Assembly: GCF_000282895.1 (NCBI RefSeq) | Contig: NZ_ALBQ01000001.1 | Location: 41,959-105,958, forward strand | From: Sphingomonas sp. ATCC 31555 | GTDB lineage: Bacteria > Pseudomonadota > Alphaproteobacteria > Sphingomonadales > Sphingomonadaceae | Reading direction: 5' to 3' | DNA length: 64,000 nucleotides | Part shown: one piece after another, positions 9,304 through 16,722 of the stretch | Position numbering within the stretch: the stretch's first letter is position 1 | Layout of the letters: every line of letters starts with the position of its first letter | The notes under the pieces: model-generated | What the model was told of the DNA's origin: nothing | What the model saw: only the letters and a program-made list of their open reading frames with translations | Databases searched by the model: none | Program-made: the position numbers and the translations under genes

Positions 9304-9524
9304 CGTTCCCCCTCGATGAATCCGATTTGGACCGTCCGACGATGATTCTCTGCGCGCCCCCTGCGATCATCGTCGTAACTTGTTGAGAGCTGTAGAGGAT
9401 GCAGGACAGGATCGTCCATCCTTGCGGAGCGATATGCCACCATTTCGGATCGAACGGGCTGATCGCATCCCGGGCGGCGGCAGCACCCGCTTATGAGACA
9501 CGAAAATCATCTTATTAAAAATAC

Positions 9525-9549
9525 GGAACTTTTCCCCTTCGCACCCGTT
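9525..9549 (+). promoter_or_regulatory. Candidate EcfG-type (general stress) promoter
   Basis: GGAAC at 9525-9529 and CGTT at 9546-9549 are separated by 16 bases. This is an exact match to the consensus GGAAC-N16/17-CGTT for the alphaproteobacterial general stress sigma factor. It points rightward, where no plus-strand gene follows; transcription would meet the palindrome at 9591-9618 after about 40-60 bases. Confidence 0.4.
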
Positions 9550-9590
9550 CAGACCGGCTATTCCTTTCGGAAGACCCCTTAAACTTGAAA

Positions 9591-9618
9591 CGGCCGGGCA
9601 CCCCGGGGTGCCCGGCCG
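9591..9618. terminator. 28-base perfect palindrome, probable terminator of the RcnB-like gene
   Basis: Two 14-base arms (CGGCCGGGCACCCC and its complement) meet with no spacer. It begins eight bases after the stop of the minus-strand RcnB-like gene. The following sequence on either strand has only scattered T residues, so termination may be incomplete or rely on Rho. Confidence 0.55.
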
Positions 9619-9626
9619 AATTCTTG

Positions 9627-10151
9627 TTATCGGTAGAAGCCCGGCAGAACCCGGATCACGCGGCCGCGGCGCCGGTCCACCAACAGCATGTCGCCATAGT
9701 GGCGCACCCACACCCGGTTCACGCCCGCCGGCGGCAGGTGGTAGCGCCAAGGGCTCGCGATTACATAGCGCGGCCCGTAATAAACCTGTCCGATCCGCGC
9801 ACCCGGCTGGAAGCGGGAATAGCGGAACGGCGCGCGCCACGAACCGCGCGCGTACAGGTCGCCGTGCCGTTCGCGCCATACGCGCCAGTCATTGTCCGCC
9901 CAGCGCCGGTCGCGATCGCGCAGGTCTTCGCGGAATTCGCGATGCGCCTCGCGCAGATCGCGCCGCTCCTCGCGAATTCGCCGCGGATCGCCCGACCGCT
10001 CGGCGCGCGCCAGATCCCGTCTTTCGCTGCGAATCTCGCGCACGTCCCCGCGCAGTTCGGCGCGCGACTGGGCCATCGCGCTTGCCGGCATCACCACCAT
10101 CGCCGGTGCGGCAACGGCAACCAGCAGCGCTGCGGTGACAAACTTCTTCAT
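9627..10151 (-). CDS. RcnB-family periplasmic protein
   Basis: Predicted 174 residues from the ATG at 10151, which follows GGAGG at a good distance. An earlier in-frame ATG was rejected because the signal peptide (MKKFVTAALLVAVAAPAM, cleavage after ASAMA) starts here. The mature protein opens with a long, highly charged region rich in arginine, glutamate and aspartate (RSERRDLARAERSGD). A compact C-terminal domain ends LLVDRRRGRVIRVLPGFYR. This arrangement is typical of the RcnB family, named for an E. coli periplasmic protein of nickel/cobalt homeostasis. In sphingomonads the family is large and a metal role is not shown, so function is only inferred. Confidence 0.75.
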   Translation of the reverse strand: MKKFVTAALLVAVAAPAMVVMPASAMAQSRAELRGDVREIRSERRDLARAERSGDPRRIREERRDLREAHREFREDLRDRDRRWADNDWRVWRERHGDLYARGSWRAPFRYSRFQPGARIGQVYYGPRYVIASPWRYHLPPAGVNRVWVRHYGDMLLVDRRRGRVIRVLPGFYR

Positions 10152-10267
10152 TGGAGCCTCCATCCTCGTTGATCCCCGCCGGCAGCTGGGCCGGCATGGG
10201 ATGGAAGATGGAGCGCGCCGGCTGAACGATCCGAAAACCGATTCGTCAGCCACCGTAAAGCTTCAGC

Positions 10268-10750
10268 CTAGGGTCCGGTATTGCCGCCGCCACCGCCGCC
10301 GGCGCCGGCACCAGGTGCGCCCACCGTACCGATATTGCCGAACAGATCCTGGAAGAAGCTGCGGCCGCGGCCGAGCGTCGGCGTGGTCTTGCCATAGGGG
10401 CTGATCAAAGCCGCCAGTTCCGCGCCGGTCTGGTCCACCGCCGCCACATTGCCCGACGCATCGAAGCGGACGCGCAGCGTCGTCTGCGTCTTTACGCGCG
10501 GATTACGGAAGGCGAAGTTGCTGCTGTCGCGCGAGACGTAGAACCACTCGCCTTCGTTGAACTGGCTGGTGAAGCTGGGCTGGCCCAGCATCTGCGCCAC
10601 CGATTCGCGCGTATCGATCCCCGGCTGCACCGAAGCGACCAGATCGTGATCGACCACATAGCCCTGATGCGTCCGCACCGGCGTACAGGCGGTGGTGCCG
10701 AGCACGACCAACAACGCGGCGGTGCCGAGCGTGCGAACGGGAAGCGACAT
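10268..10750 (-). CDS. SmpA/OmlA (BamE-like) outer-membrane lipoprotein
   Basis: Predicted 160 residues; GGAGATCCCG precedes the ATG at 10750. The leader ends in a lipobox-like LGTTAC, so the cysteine near residue 22 is probably lipidated. The core (GYVVDHDLVASVQPGIDTRE, then VAQMLGQPSF and GEWFYVSR) matches the SmpA/OmlA domain of BamE. BamE is the small lipoprotein of the machine that inserts barrels into the outer membrane. The tail is a low-complexity glycine run. It is divergent from the bc1 chaperone gene. Whether this is the cell's BamE or a paralogue cannot be told from the window. Confidence 0.82.
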   Translation of the reverse strand: MSLPVRTLGTAALLVVLGTTACTPVRTHQGYVVDHDLVASVQPGIDTRESVAQMLGQPSFTSQFNEGEWFYVSRDSSNFAFRNPRVKTQTTLRVRFDASGNVAAVDQTGAELAALISPYGKTTPTLGRGRSFFQDLFGNIGTVGAPGAGAGGGGGGNTGP

Positions 10751-10866
10751 CGGGATCTCCAGGCAAACACATGCGGCCCGCGGATTGCATCCCGGGCCGA
10801 ACGCCTCAATATGCGGCAAAATGCGGCCAAACAAGGTCGCTACCGAGGAAGGCGCGAACAACAGCG

Positions 10867-11379
10867 ATGCAATGGCTCCAGCGGCTCTTCAATCGCCCCG
10901 ATCGGGGCACCATGCCGCAGCTCTATGCCGGCGTGGTCGCGCGCGGCCGCGCACCGCACTGGTATGTCGAAGGCGCCGTGCCCGATACGGTGGACGGCCG
11001 GTTCGACATGATCGCGGCGCTGCTCTGCCTGGTCCTGCTGCGGCTGGAGACGGAGCCGAAGGGCATCGCCCCGAGCACCGCGCTCGCCGAATGCTTTATC
11101 GACGATATGGACGGCCAGCTGCGTGAGATCGGCATCGGCGACATCATCGTCGGCAAGCATGTCGGGCGGATGATGGGTATGCTGGGCGGCCGGCTCGGCG
11201 CCTATCGCACCGGTCTGGCCGAGGGCGACCTCGGTCCTGCGCTGGTCCGCAACCTCTATCGTGGCGAGGCACCCGCGCCCGCCGCGCTCACCCATGTCGA
11301 GGCGCGGCTGCGCGCCTTTCGCGACGCGCTGGCGGCCCTGCCGATCGACCGTGTGATCGCCGGAGAACTGCCCGAATGA
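10867..11379 (+). CDS. Ubiquinol-cytochrome c chaperone (CBP3/UQCC1 family)
   Basis: A 170-residue protein of the ubiquinol-cytochrome c chaperone family, which assists assembly of cytochrome b into the bc1 complex at the inner membrane. The recognisable core is VARGRAPHWYVEGAVPDTVD, followed by a hydrophobic MIAALLCLVLLRL helix and LAECFIDDMDGQLREIGIG. The start at 10867 gives the family-typical N-terminus WLQRLF; GAGGAAGG lies about 13 bases upstream. The stop overlaps the next start by four bases (ATGA), so it is coupled to the DUF177 gene. The bc1 genes themselves are not in the window. Confidence 0.88.
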   Translation: MQWLQRLFNRPDRGTMPQLYAGVVARGRAPHWYVEGAVPDTVDGRFDMIAALLCLVLLRLETEPKGIAPSTALAECFIDDMDGQLREIGIGDIIVGKHVGRMMGMLGGRLGAYRTGLAEGDLGPALVRNLYRGEAPAPAALTHVEARLRAFRDALAALPIDRVIAGELPE

Positions 11380-11903
11380 ACGCTCCCGAATTTTCCCGAA
11401 CCCATCGGCTGGACAAGATCGGCATGGGCGAAAGCGCCATCGAGATTGCCGCCACCGAAGACGAGCGTATCGCGCTCAGCCGTCGCTTCGGCTTCAAATC
11501 GATCGAGAAGCTCGATGCCGTCTTCCACCTGCACCGCGATGCGCAGGGCGTGGTGGCGCGCGGCCATGTTTCCGCCCGGCTGACCCAGGCCTGCGTGGTC
11601 ACCGACGATCCGCTGCCGGCCAAGGTCGAACAGGATTTCGCGATCCGGTTCGTCGCCGCGCCCGAGGCCGGCGCCGAGGAGGAAGTGGAGCTGACCGAGG
11701 ACGAGTGCGACACCGTCTTCTACACCGGCGGCGCGATCGACTTGGGCGAGGCGGCAGCGGAGACGATGGCGCTGGAGATCGATCCCTATCCGCGCGGCCC
11801 CCGCGCGGCCGAGGTGCTGCGCGCGGCCGGGGTGAAGAGCGAGGAGGAACACCGCCCGGTGAACGCGCTGGCCGGCCTCAAGGATCTGTTGGCGAAGAAG
11901 TAG
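11376..11903 (+). CDS. DUF177 / YceD family protein
   Basis: A 175-residue DUF177 (YceD) protein, recognised by the central VSARLTQACVVTDDPLPAKV and the acidic VELTEDECDTVFYTGGAIDL. It ends EVLRAAGVKSEEEHRPVNAL. YceD proteins usually sit before rpmF (ribosomal protein L32) and are implicated in 23S rRNA maturation. Here rpmF is absent and the partner is the bc1 chaperone instead, an arrangement recalled as common in sphingomonads. Translation is coupled to the upstream gene through an ATGA overlap. Its 3' end runs 26 bases into the convergent TetR gene. Confidence 0.85.
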   Translation: MNAPEFSRTHRLDKIGMGESAIEIAATEDERIALSRRFGFKSIEKLDAVFHLHRDAQGVVARGHVSARLTQACVVTDDPLPAKVEQDFAIRFVAAPEAGAEEEVELTEDECDTVFYTGGAIDLGEAAAETMALEIDPYPRGPRAAEVLRAAGVKSEEEHRPVNALAGLKDLLAKK

Positions 11904-12549
11904 GCGCGCCGATTCCTCGCGCCAGCAGCTGCGCGACCACGTCGGCAATGGCTTCGGGCGGCGTATCGTCGTCCCATACGCTGTAGCGCAGGCCGAGAAA
12001 CACGTTCATGCCCATGATCGCCCAGGCATGGATCTCGCTGACGTCGTCGCGCAGCTCGCCGCGCTCGGCCCCCGCCCGCAGCCGGGCGGCGATGCGGTCG
12101 GCAGTGCTGGCATAATGATGGCGGAAGCTGGCCGGGTCGACGAACTCGGCCTCGTCGATGATGCGATAGATTTCCTTGTGGGTGCGCGCGAAGCCGATAA
12201 AGGCTTGCAACGCGGCGCGTTCCGCATCGATCTGGTCGCGTGCCCCGCGTAGCGCGGGGGCGACATGCTCCCGCACCTGGTCGCTCATGTCGCGCACCAG
12301 CGCGCGGAACACCGCGTCCTTCGAATCGAAATAGGTATAGAAGCTGCCGAGCGCCACGCCCGCGCGTCGGGTAATGCCGCTGATCGATCCTTCGTGAAAG
12401 CCTTTCTCGCCGAATTCGGCGGCGGCCGCATCCAGGATCGACCGCAGCGTGCGGCGACCGCGCTCGGTGCGCGGCGCCTTGCCCTCGCTGGCCGATCCGC
12501 CGCCGTCGGAATCCGAAGTGGCCGATATGCCACGCTGGCCCGCCTTCAT
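11878..12549 (-). CDS. TetR/AcrR family transcriptional regulator
   Basis: A 223-residue repressor of the TetR/AcrR family. The N-terminal helix-turn-helix reads ILDAAAAEFGEKGFHEGSIS, then AGVALGSFYTYFDSKDAVF, the usual recognition-helix pattern. The C-terminal ~150 residues form the ligand-binding bundle, with unknown ligand. It is divergent from the TonB-dependent receptor gene, and a strong inverted repeat sits in the shared upstream region. The simplest reading is autoregulation plus control of the receptor. The 3' end overlaps the DUF177 gene tail-to-tail. Confidence 0.9.
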   Translation of the reverse strand: MKAGQRGISATSDSDGGGSASEGKAPRTERGRRTLRSILDAAAAEFGEKGFHEGSISGITRRAGVALGSFYTYFDSKDAVFRALVRDMSDQVREHVAPALRGARDQIDAERAALQAFIGFARTHKEIYRIIDEAEFVDPASFRHHYASTADRIAARLRAGAERGELRDDVSEIHAWAIMGMNVFLGLRYSVWDDDTPPEAIADVVAQLLARGIGAPTSSPTDP

Positions 12550-12572
12550 CCGCCTCCCCTTTCACTCCCAAG

Positions 12573-12601
12573 TTGAAACCCGGTTCAGGTTTCAGTATAG
12601 C
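12573..12601 (+). promoter_or_regulatory. Sigma-70 promoter with embedded TetR-type operator
   Basis: TTGAAA (12573-12578) and TATAGC (12596-12601) are spaced by exactly 17 bases and drive the TonB receptor gene. Inside lies a perfect inverted repeat TGAAACC-N7-GGTTTCA (12574-12594) overlapping the -35 element and spacer, where a bound TetR dimer would block RNA polymerase. The divergent tetR start is 24 bases to the left, so tetR is probably repressed too. Confidence 0.7.
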
Positions 12602-12661
12602 CTCGCGCACCGGCTTACAACCCACGAAGAGATCGGGTTGAACCAGGGGAGGATTGATCGC

Positions 12662-14995
12662 ATGTCACGCCACCGTTCCGTCCGCGCCGCATTGTTCGCC
12701 AGCGTTGCGCTGTTTGCCGCGGCGCCGGCCTTTGCGCAGGAATCGCCTGCCAGCACCCAGGAACCCGCTGCCAACGGCATCCCCGCGGAAGGCGAAATCA
12801 TCGTCACCGCGCGCCGGCGGGAAGAAAGCCTGCTCGACGTGCCGATCGCCGTCAGCGCGATCAGCGGCGAACAGTTGAGTGCGCAGGGCGCGCTCGACAT
12901 CACCGATATCACGAACGCCGTGCCGAACGTGACGCTGGAAGTCTCGCGCGGCACCAACAACACGCTTTCCGCCTTCATTCGCGGCGTCGGCCAGCAGGAT
13001 CCTGTCGCCGGCTTCGAAGCCGGTGTCGGCCTATATCTCGACGACGTCTATCTGAACCGGCCGCAGGCCGCCGTGCTCGACATCTACGACGTCGAACGGA
13101 TCGAGGTGCTGCGCGGCCCGCAGGGTACGCTCTACGGCCGCAACACCATTGGCGGCGCGGTGAAATATGTAACCAAGCGCATCGGTGCCGATCCTTCGCT
13201 GCAGCTGCGCGGCGCCTATGGCTCGTACAACCAGGCCGATCTGGTGGTCAGCGCCAGCGCGCCGATCGCCGATACCGGCCTGAAGGTCAGCGCAGCCGGT
13301 GCCCGCCTCAGCCGCGGCGGCTTCGGGACAAACCTCACCACCGGACAGGACAATTACAACAAGGATCTGTGGGCGGCGCGCGGCACGATCGAGTACGAGC
13401 CCAGCAACAGCGCCTTCTTCCGCATCTCCGGCGACTATACCCACGACAAGAGCAACCCGCGCGGCGGCCATCGCCTGATCCCCGGCATCGTCAGCGGCAC
13501 GCCGGTACTGGCCGACAAGTTCGACTCGCGCGGCGGCCTCGTCACGCCGCGCCAGGACGTGAAGGCCTGGGGCGTGACCGGACTGGCCGAACTCTACGCG
13601 ACGGACTGGCTGACGCTGCGCTCGATCACCGCCTATCGCAAGGATGACAGCGCCACGCCGATCGATTTCGACGCGCTCGCCGCCGTCCAGGTCGACGTGC
13701 CGGCCTTCTACAACAACAAGCAGTTCAGCCAGGAAACCCAGCTGCTGGTGGATACGGGCAGCTTCTCCGGCCTGCTCGGCGTCTATTATCTCGATGCCAA
13801 GGCGCGCACCGTGTTCGACGTGCGCCTGCCCGGCGGCGTGACCGCGCTGACCTTCGGCGACGTCAACACCGATACCGTGGCCGTGTTCGGCGATTTCACC
13901 TACGATATCACGCCGATGCTCAGCGTGTCGGCGGGTGGCCGCTATACCTGGGATCAGCGCCAGTCGCGCGTGCTGCGCCAGACCTTCCTTGGCGGAGGAT
14001 CGCCGTTCTTCGGCGGCACCGGCACGCTGTTCGCCACCACCTCGGATTTCCGCGGTACCGCCGACTTTGCGAAGTTCACCCCCCGCGCCTCGATCAGCTT
14101 CAAGCCGAGCAGCGATCACACGCTGTATGCAAGCTGGGCGGACGGCTTCAAGGGCGGCGGCTTCGATCCGCGCGGCCAAACCAGCGCCTGCCGAACGCCC
14201 AGCGGCACCACCTGCACCGCGCAGCAGGTGTACGACTTCATGTCGTTCGATCCCGAAACCGTCACCAGCTACGAAATCGGCTACAAGGCGTCGCTGTTCG
14301 ACCGGCGGCTCAATGTCGCGTTGGCCGCATTCCACGCCGATTACACCGATGTGCAGGTGCCGGGGTCGATCGGCACCACGATCAACGGGCAGCAGACGTT
14401 CATCGGCATCACCACCAATGCCGGCAAGGCGCGGATGCGCGGCGTGGAGTTCGAGGGCAATCTGATCGCGGCGCGCGATCTGGCTGCGCCGGGTGGTACG
14501 CTCAACCTCAACTGGTCGGTCGGCTATCTCGATGCACGCTACAAGCAGTTCATCGATTCCCGCGGCATCGATGTCGCCAGTCGCCGCCGCATCCAGAACA
14601 CCCCCGATTGGACCGCCAGCGGCACGATTGCTTATTCGGTGCCGGTGGGCAGCGAAGGCCAGGTAGCGGCGAGCTTTACCGCGTCGTACCGCAGCGCCTC
14701 GCAGCAGTTCGAACTACGCACGCCGATGCTGGACCAGCCGGGCTTCACCCTTTTCGACGCGAATTTGAATTGGGAGGTCAACAAGATGCTTTCGTTCGGC
14801 CTCCACGGCCGCAACCTGTTCGACAAGCGCTACATCGTCTCGGGCTACAACTTCCTCGCGCAGAACCCGGACACGGGCGCGTTCCTGCGCAACGCGGCGG
14901 GCGCCTATGTTCCCACGCTGGGTACGGAAGGCGTGCTGACCGCCTATTACGGCAATCCGCGCCAGGTGTTCGTCACGGGGACGGTGAAGTTCTGA
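12662..14995 (+). CDS. TonB-dependent outer-membrane receptor
   Basis: A 777-residue receptor starting at the ATG at 12662, preceded by AGGGGAGGA. The signal peptide is MSRHRSVRAALFASVALFAA, with cleavage after APAFA. Next come a TonB-box-like GEIIVTARRR (about 40-49), the plug domain with VLRGPQGTLYGRNTIGG near 150, and a 22-strand-type barrel ending in GTVKF. Such receptors import large or scarce substrates across the outer membrane using TonB energy. The plug and VTARRREESLLDVP style match the sphingomonad class that often takes plant or aromatic compounds, but the substrate cannot be read from sequence. The adjacent TetR regulator and downstream MFS carrier suggest inducible uptake. Confidence 0.92.
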   Translation: MSRHRSVRAALFASVALFAAAPAFAQESPASTQEPAANGIPAEGEIIVTARRREESLLDVPIAVSAISGEQLSAQGALDITDITNAVPNVTLEVSRGTNNTLSAFIRGVGQQDPVAGFEAGVGLYLDDVYLNRPQAAVLDIYDVERIEVLRGPQGTLYGRNTIGGAVKYVTKRIGADPSLQLRGAYGSYNQADLVVSASAPIADTGLKVSAAGARLSRGGFGTNLTTGQDNYNKDLWAARGTIEYEPSNSAFFRISGDYTHDKSNPRGGHRLIPGIVSGTPVLADKFDSRGGLVTPRQDVKAWGVTGLAELYATDWLTLRSITAYRKDDSATPIDFDALAAVQVDVPAFYNNKQFSQETQLLVDTGSFSGLLGVYYLDAKARTVFDVRLPGGVTALTFGDVNTDTVAVFGDFTYDITPMLSVSAGGRYTWDQRQSRVLRQTFLGGGSPFFGGTGTLFATTSDFRGTADFAKFTPRASISFKPSSDHTLYASWADGFKGGGFDPRGQTSACRTPSGTTCTAQQVYDFMSFDPETVTSYEIGYKASLFDRRLNVALAAFHADYTDVQVPGSIGTTINGQQTFIGITTNAGKARMRGVEFEGNLIAARDLAAPGGTLNLNWSVGYLDARYKQFIDSRGIDVASRRRIQNTPDWTASGTIAYSVPVGSEGQVAASFTASYRSASQQFELRTPMLDQPGFTLFDANLNWEVNKMLSFGLHGRNLFDKRYIVSGYNFLAQNPDTGAFLRNAAGAYVPTLGTEGVLTAYYGNPRQVFVTGTVKF

Positions 14996-15018
14996 GGACG
15001 ACGCCAACCACATGATCC

Positions 15019-15116
15019 TCGTCATTCCCGCGAAGGCGGGAAGCCATTGGCCTGTGCGCTGGGGAAAGGACCGTAGCACCTGCGCGAATGGATCCCCGCC
15101 TTCGCGGGGATGACGA
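15019..15116. repeat. Interspersed inverted repeat (REP/BIME-like)
   Basis: A 30-base arm at 15019-15048 (core TCCCGCGAAGGCGGGA) recurs inverted at 15087-15116 (core TCCCCGCCTTCGCGGGGA), with 38 bases between. Each arm also folds on itself. It fills the gap between the receptor and MFS genes. This resembles the short dispersed palindromes of sphingomonad genomes and could also act as a transcript-end hairpin. Confidence 0.75.
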
Positions 15117-15187
15117 TGGATCTCGACTTCCCTCCGAACAACGAGGGCCGCTAGGCAGCGTTCACCATCTCCGGCCGAGGACTCACC

Positions 15188-16441
15188 ATGCCCCCGCACC
15201 CCAACCGTCCCGCTGCCCCACGCGGCCTCGTCCTCGCGATGCTGCTGCTCGTCTACATCTTCAACTTCCTCGACCGGCAGATCCTCTCCATCCTCGCCCA
15301 GCCGGTGAAAGCGGATCTGGGGCTCGACGACGGGCAGCTCGGCATGCTCGGCGGCTTTGCCTTCGCTTTGCTCTATTCCACCCTCGCCATCCCGCTGGCG
15401 ATGCTGGCCGACCGCACCAGCCGCAGCTGGGTGATCGCCGTCTCGCTCGGCGTGTGGAGCGCCTTTACCGCGCTGTGCGGCACCGCGCAGACCTTTGCGA
15501 GCATGTTCCTCTACCGGCTCGGTGTCGGCGTCGGGGAAGCCGGCGGCGTGGCACCCAGCTATGCCCTGATCGCAGATGCGTACCCGGCCGAGCGCCGGTC
15601 GCGCGCGCTGTCGATCTATTCGCTGGGCATCCCGCTCGGTTCAGCGGGCGGGGCGCTGCTCGGCGGGTATATCGCCCAGACGGTGGAGTGGCGCACCGCC
15701 TTCCTCTTCGTCGGGCTCCTCGGATTGCTGATCGCCGTGCCGTTCAAGTGGATCGTCCGCGATCCGCCGCGCGCTGCGCCCGCCAAGGACGCCGTTCCCC
15801 TTGGCCGCGTCTTTGCTATCCTCGCCGCAAAGCCCAGTTTCTGGCTGCTCGCCTTCGGCGCGGCGGCGGGGTCGATGTGCGGCTATGGTGTCGCCTTCTG
15901 GCTACCGAGCCTCATCCTTCGCAGCTTCCAACTCAATCTGGCGCAGGTCGGCCAGTTCTTTGGCGGACTGCTGCTCACCGGCGGGGTGGCCGGCATCCTG
16001 CTCGGCGGCTGGCTGGGGGACCGGCTGGGGCAGCGGAATCGCAAATGGTATGCGCTGGCGCCTGCGATCAGCTACGTGATCGGCCTGCCGCTGTTCGTGG
16101 CCGGCGTGCTGGCGCAGAGCTGGCAGGCGGCGTTCCTGCTGTTCCTCGTGCCGCAGGCGCTGGTCTATGTCTGGCTGGGGCCGGTGCTCACCGCCGTGCA
16201 GCACCTCGTGCCGTCGCACCTGCGCGCCACCGCCTCGGCCTCGTTCCTGCTGATCAACAACCTGATCGGCCTGGGCCTGGGCAGCTGGGTGATCGGCCTG
16301 CTTTCCGCAAGGCTGACCCCGGCCTATGGGCCTGCGGACGGCCTGCGCTATGCGATCGCGGCGGGGCTTGGGCTGTATCTCGTCGCCGGCATCCTGATGG
16401 CGCTGGCGAGCCGGCGGCTGGCGCGCGACTGGGTCGATTGA
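15188..16441 (+). CDS. MFS transporter (spinster-like)
   Basis: A 417-residue major facilitator with 12 predicted membrane segments. The signature between helices 2 and 3 is LAIPLAMLADRTSRSWVIA, and the helix 4-5 region has RLGVGVGEAGGVAPSYALIA, typical of the spinster-like (Spns) subgroup. It should move a small organic solute, probably by proton coupling; the substrate is unknown. It follows the TonB receptor on the same strand after a 190-base gap holding an inverted repeat, so joint regulation by TetR is possible but not shown. Confidence 0.88.
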   Translation: MPPHPNRPAAPRGLVLAMLLLVYIFNFLDRQILSILAQPVKADLGLDDGQLGMLGGFAFALLYSTLAIPLAMLADRTSRSWVIAVSLGVWSAFTALCGTAQTFASMFLYRLGVGVGEAGGVAPSYALIADAYPAERRSRALSIYSLGIPLGSAGGALLGGYIAQTVEWRTAFLFVGLLGLLIAVPFKWIVRDPPRAAPAKDAVPLGRVFAILAAKPSFWLLAFGAAAGSMCGYGVAFWLPSLILRSFQLNLAQVGQFFGGLLLTGGVAGILLGGWLGDRLGQRNRKWYALAPAISYVIGLPLFVAGVLAQSWQAAFLLFLVPQALVYVWLGPVLTAVQHLVPSHLRATASASFLLINNLIGLGLGSWVIGLLSARLTPAYGPADGLRYAIAAGLGLYLVAGILMALASRRLARDWVD

Positions 16442-16462
16442 CGGCCCGATTCCCGCTCCCGC

Positions 16463-16485
16463 GTGGTTACTTCTATAATAACCAC
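16463..16485 (+). promoter_or_regulatory. Probable leaderless promoter with inverted repeat
   Basis: TATAAT (16474-16479) is a perfect -10 hexamer ending six bases before the ATG at 16486, so transcription would begin at or next to the start codon. A perfect inverted repeat GTGGTTA-N9-TAACCAC (16463-16469 and 16479-16485) brackets the hexamer and looks like an operator. No good -35 element and no ribosome-binding site are present. Confidence 0.5.
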
Positions 16486-16722
16486 ATGAGCTATACCCCG
16501 ACCGACCTCGTCAAAGCCGAGAAGAATGTGGTGCTCGCCGAGCGCCACATTGCCGCCCAGCAGGAAGTCCTCGCGATGATGCGCGCCGCCGGCAGCCCTA
16601 CCGAGGGCGCGCAGGAACTGCTCGCCAAGTTCGAAGCCGATCTCGGCCGCGCAGAGCGCATCCGCGACTGGATCGCCAGCGGTCTGGGCGAGCGCGGCCG
16701 CGAGCAGCGCGCAGCGGCCTGA
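16486..16722 (+). CDS. Small charged helical protein, unknown function
   Basis: A 78-residue ORF starting 44 bases after the MFS stop. It is rich in alanine, glutamate and arginine with heptad-like spacing (LVKAEKNVVLAERHIAAQQE, then LLAKFEADLGRAERIRDWIA), so a two-helix coiled hairpin is likely. There is no signal peptide or membrane segment. Translation is probably leaderless: no Shine-Dalgarno sequence is present and a TATAAT box ends six bases before the ATG. It converges with prfC, its TGA (16720-16722) ending directly before the first base of the prfC stop. The family was not recognised. Confidence 0.65.
   Translation: MSYTPTDLVKAEKNVVLAERHIAAQQEVLAMMRAAGSPTEGAQELLAKFEADLGRAERIRDWIASGLGERGREQRAAA

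Larger units (their letters stand above)
9304..9626. other. 323-base non-coding region
   Basis: No credible gene. It carries the 5' region of the NfrB-like operon (minus strand), an AT-rich patch at 9508-9524, an EcfG-type promoter match on the plus strand and a 28-base perfect palindrome next to the RcnB-like gene's stop. A 170-codon minus-strand frame across it has no family resemblance and no codon-position bias. Confidence 0.6.

Noticed and set aside
9367..9879. 170-codon minus-strand frame over the intergenic region
   Set aside because: It crosses the palindrome and the RcnB gene end, is compositionally random and lacks a ribosome site.
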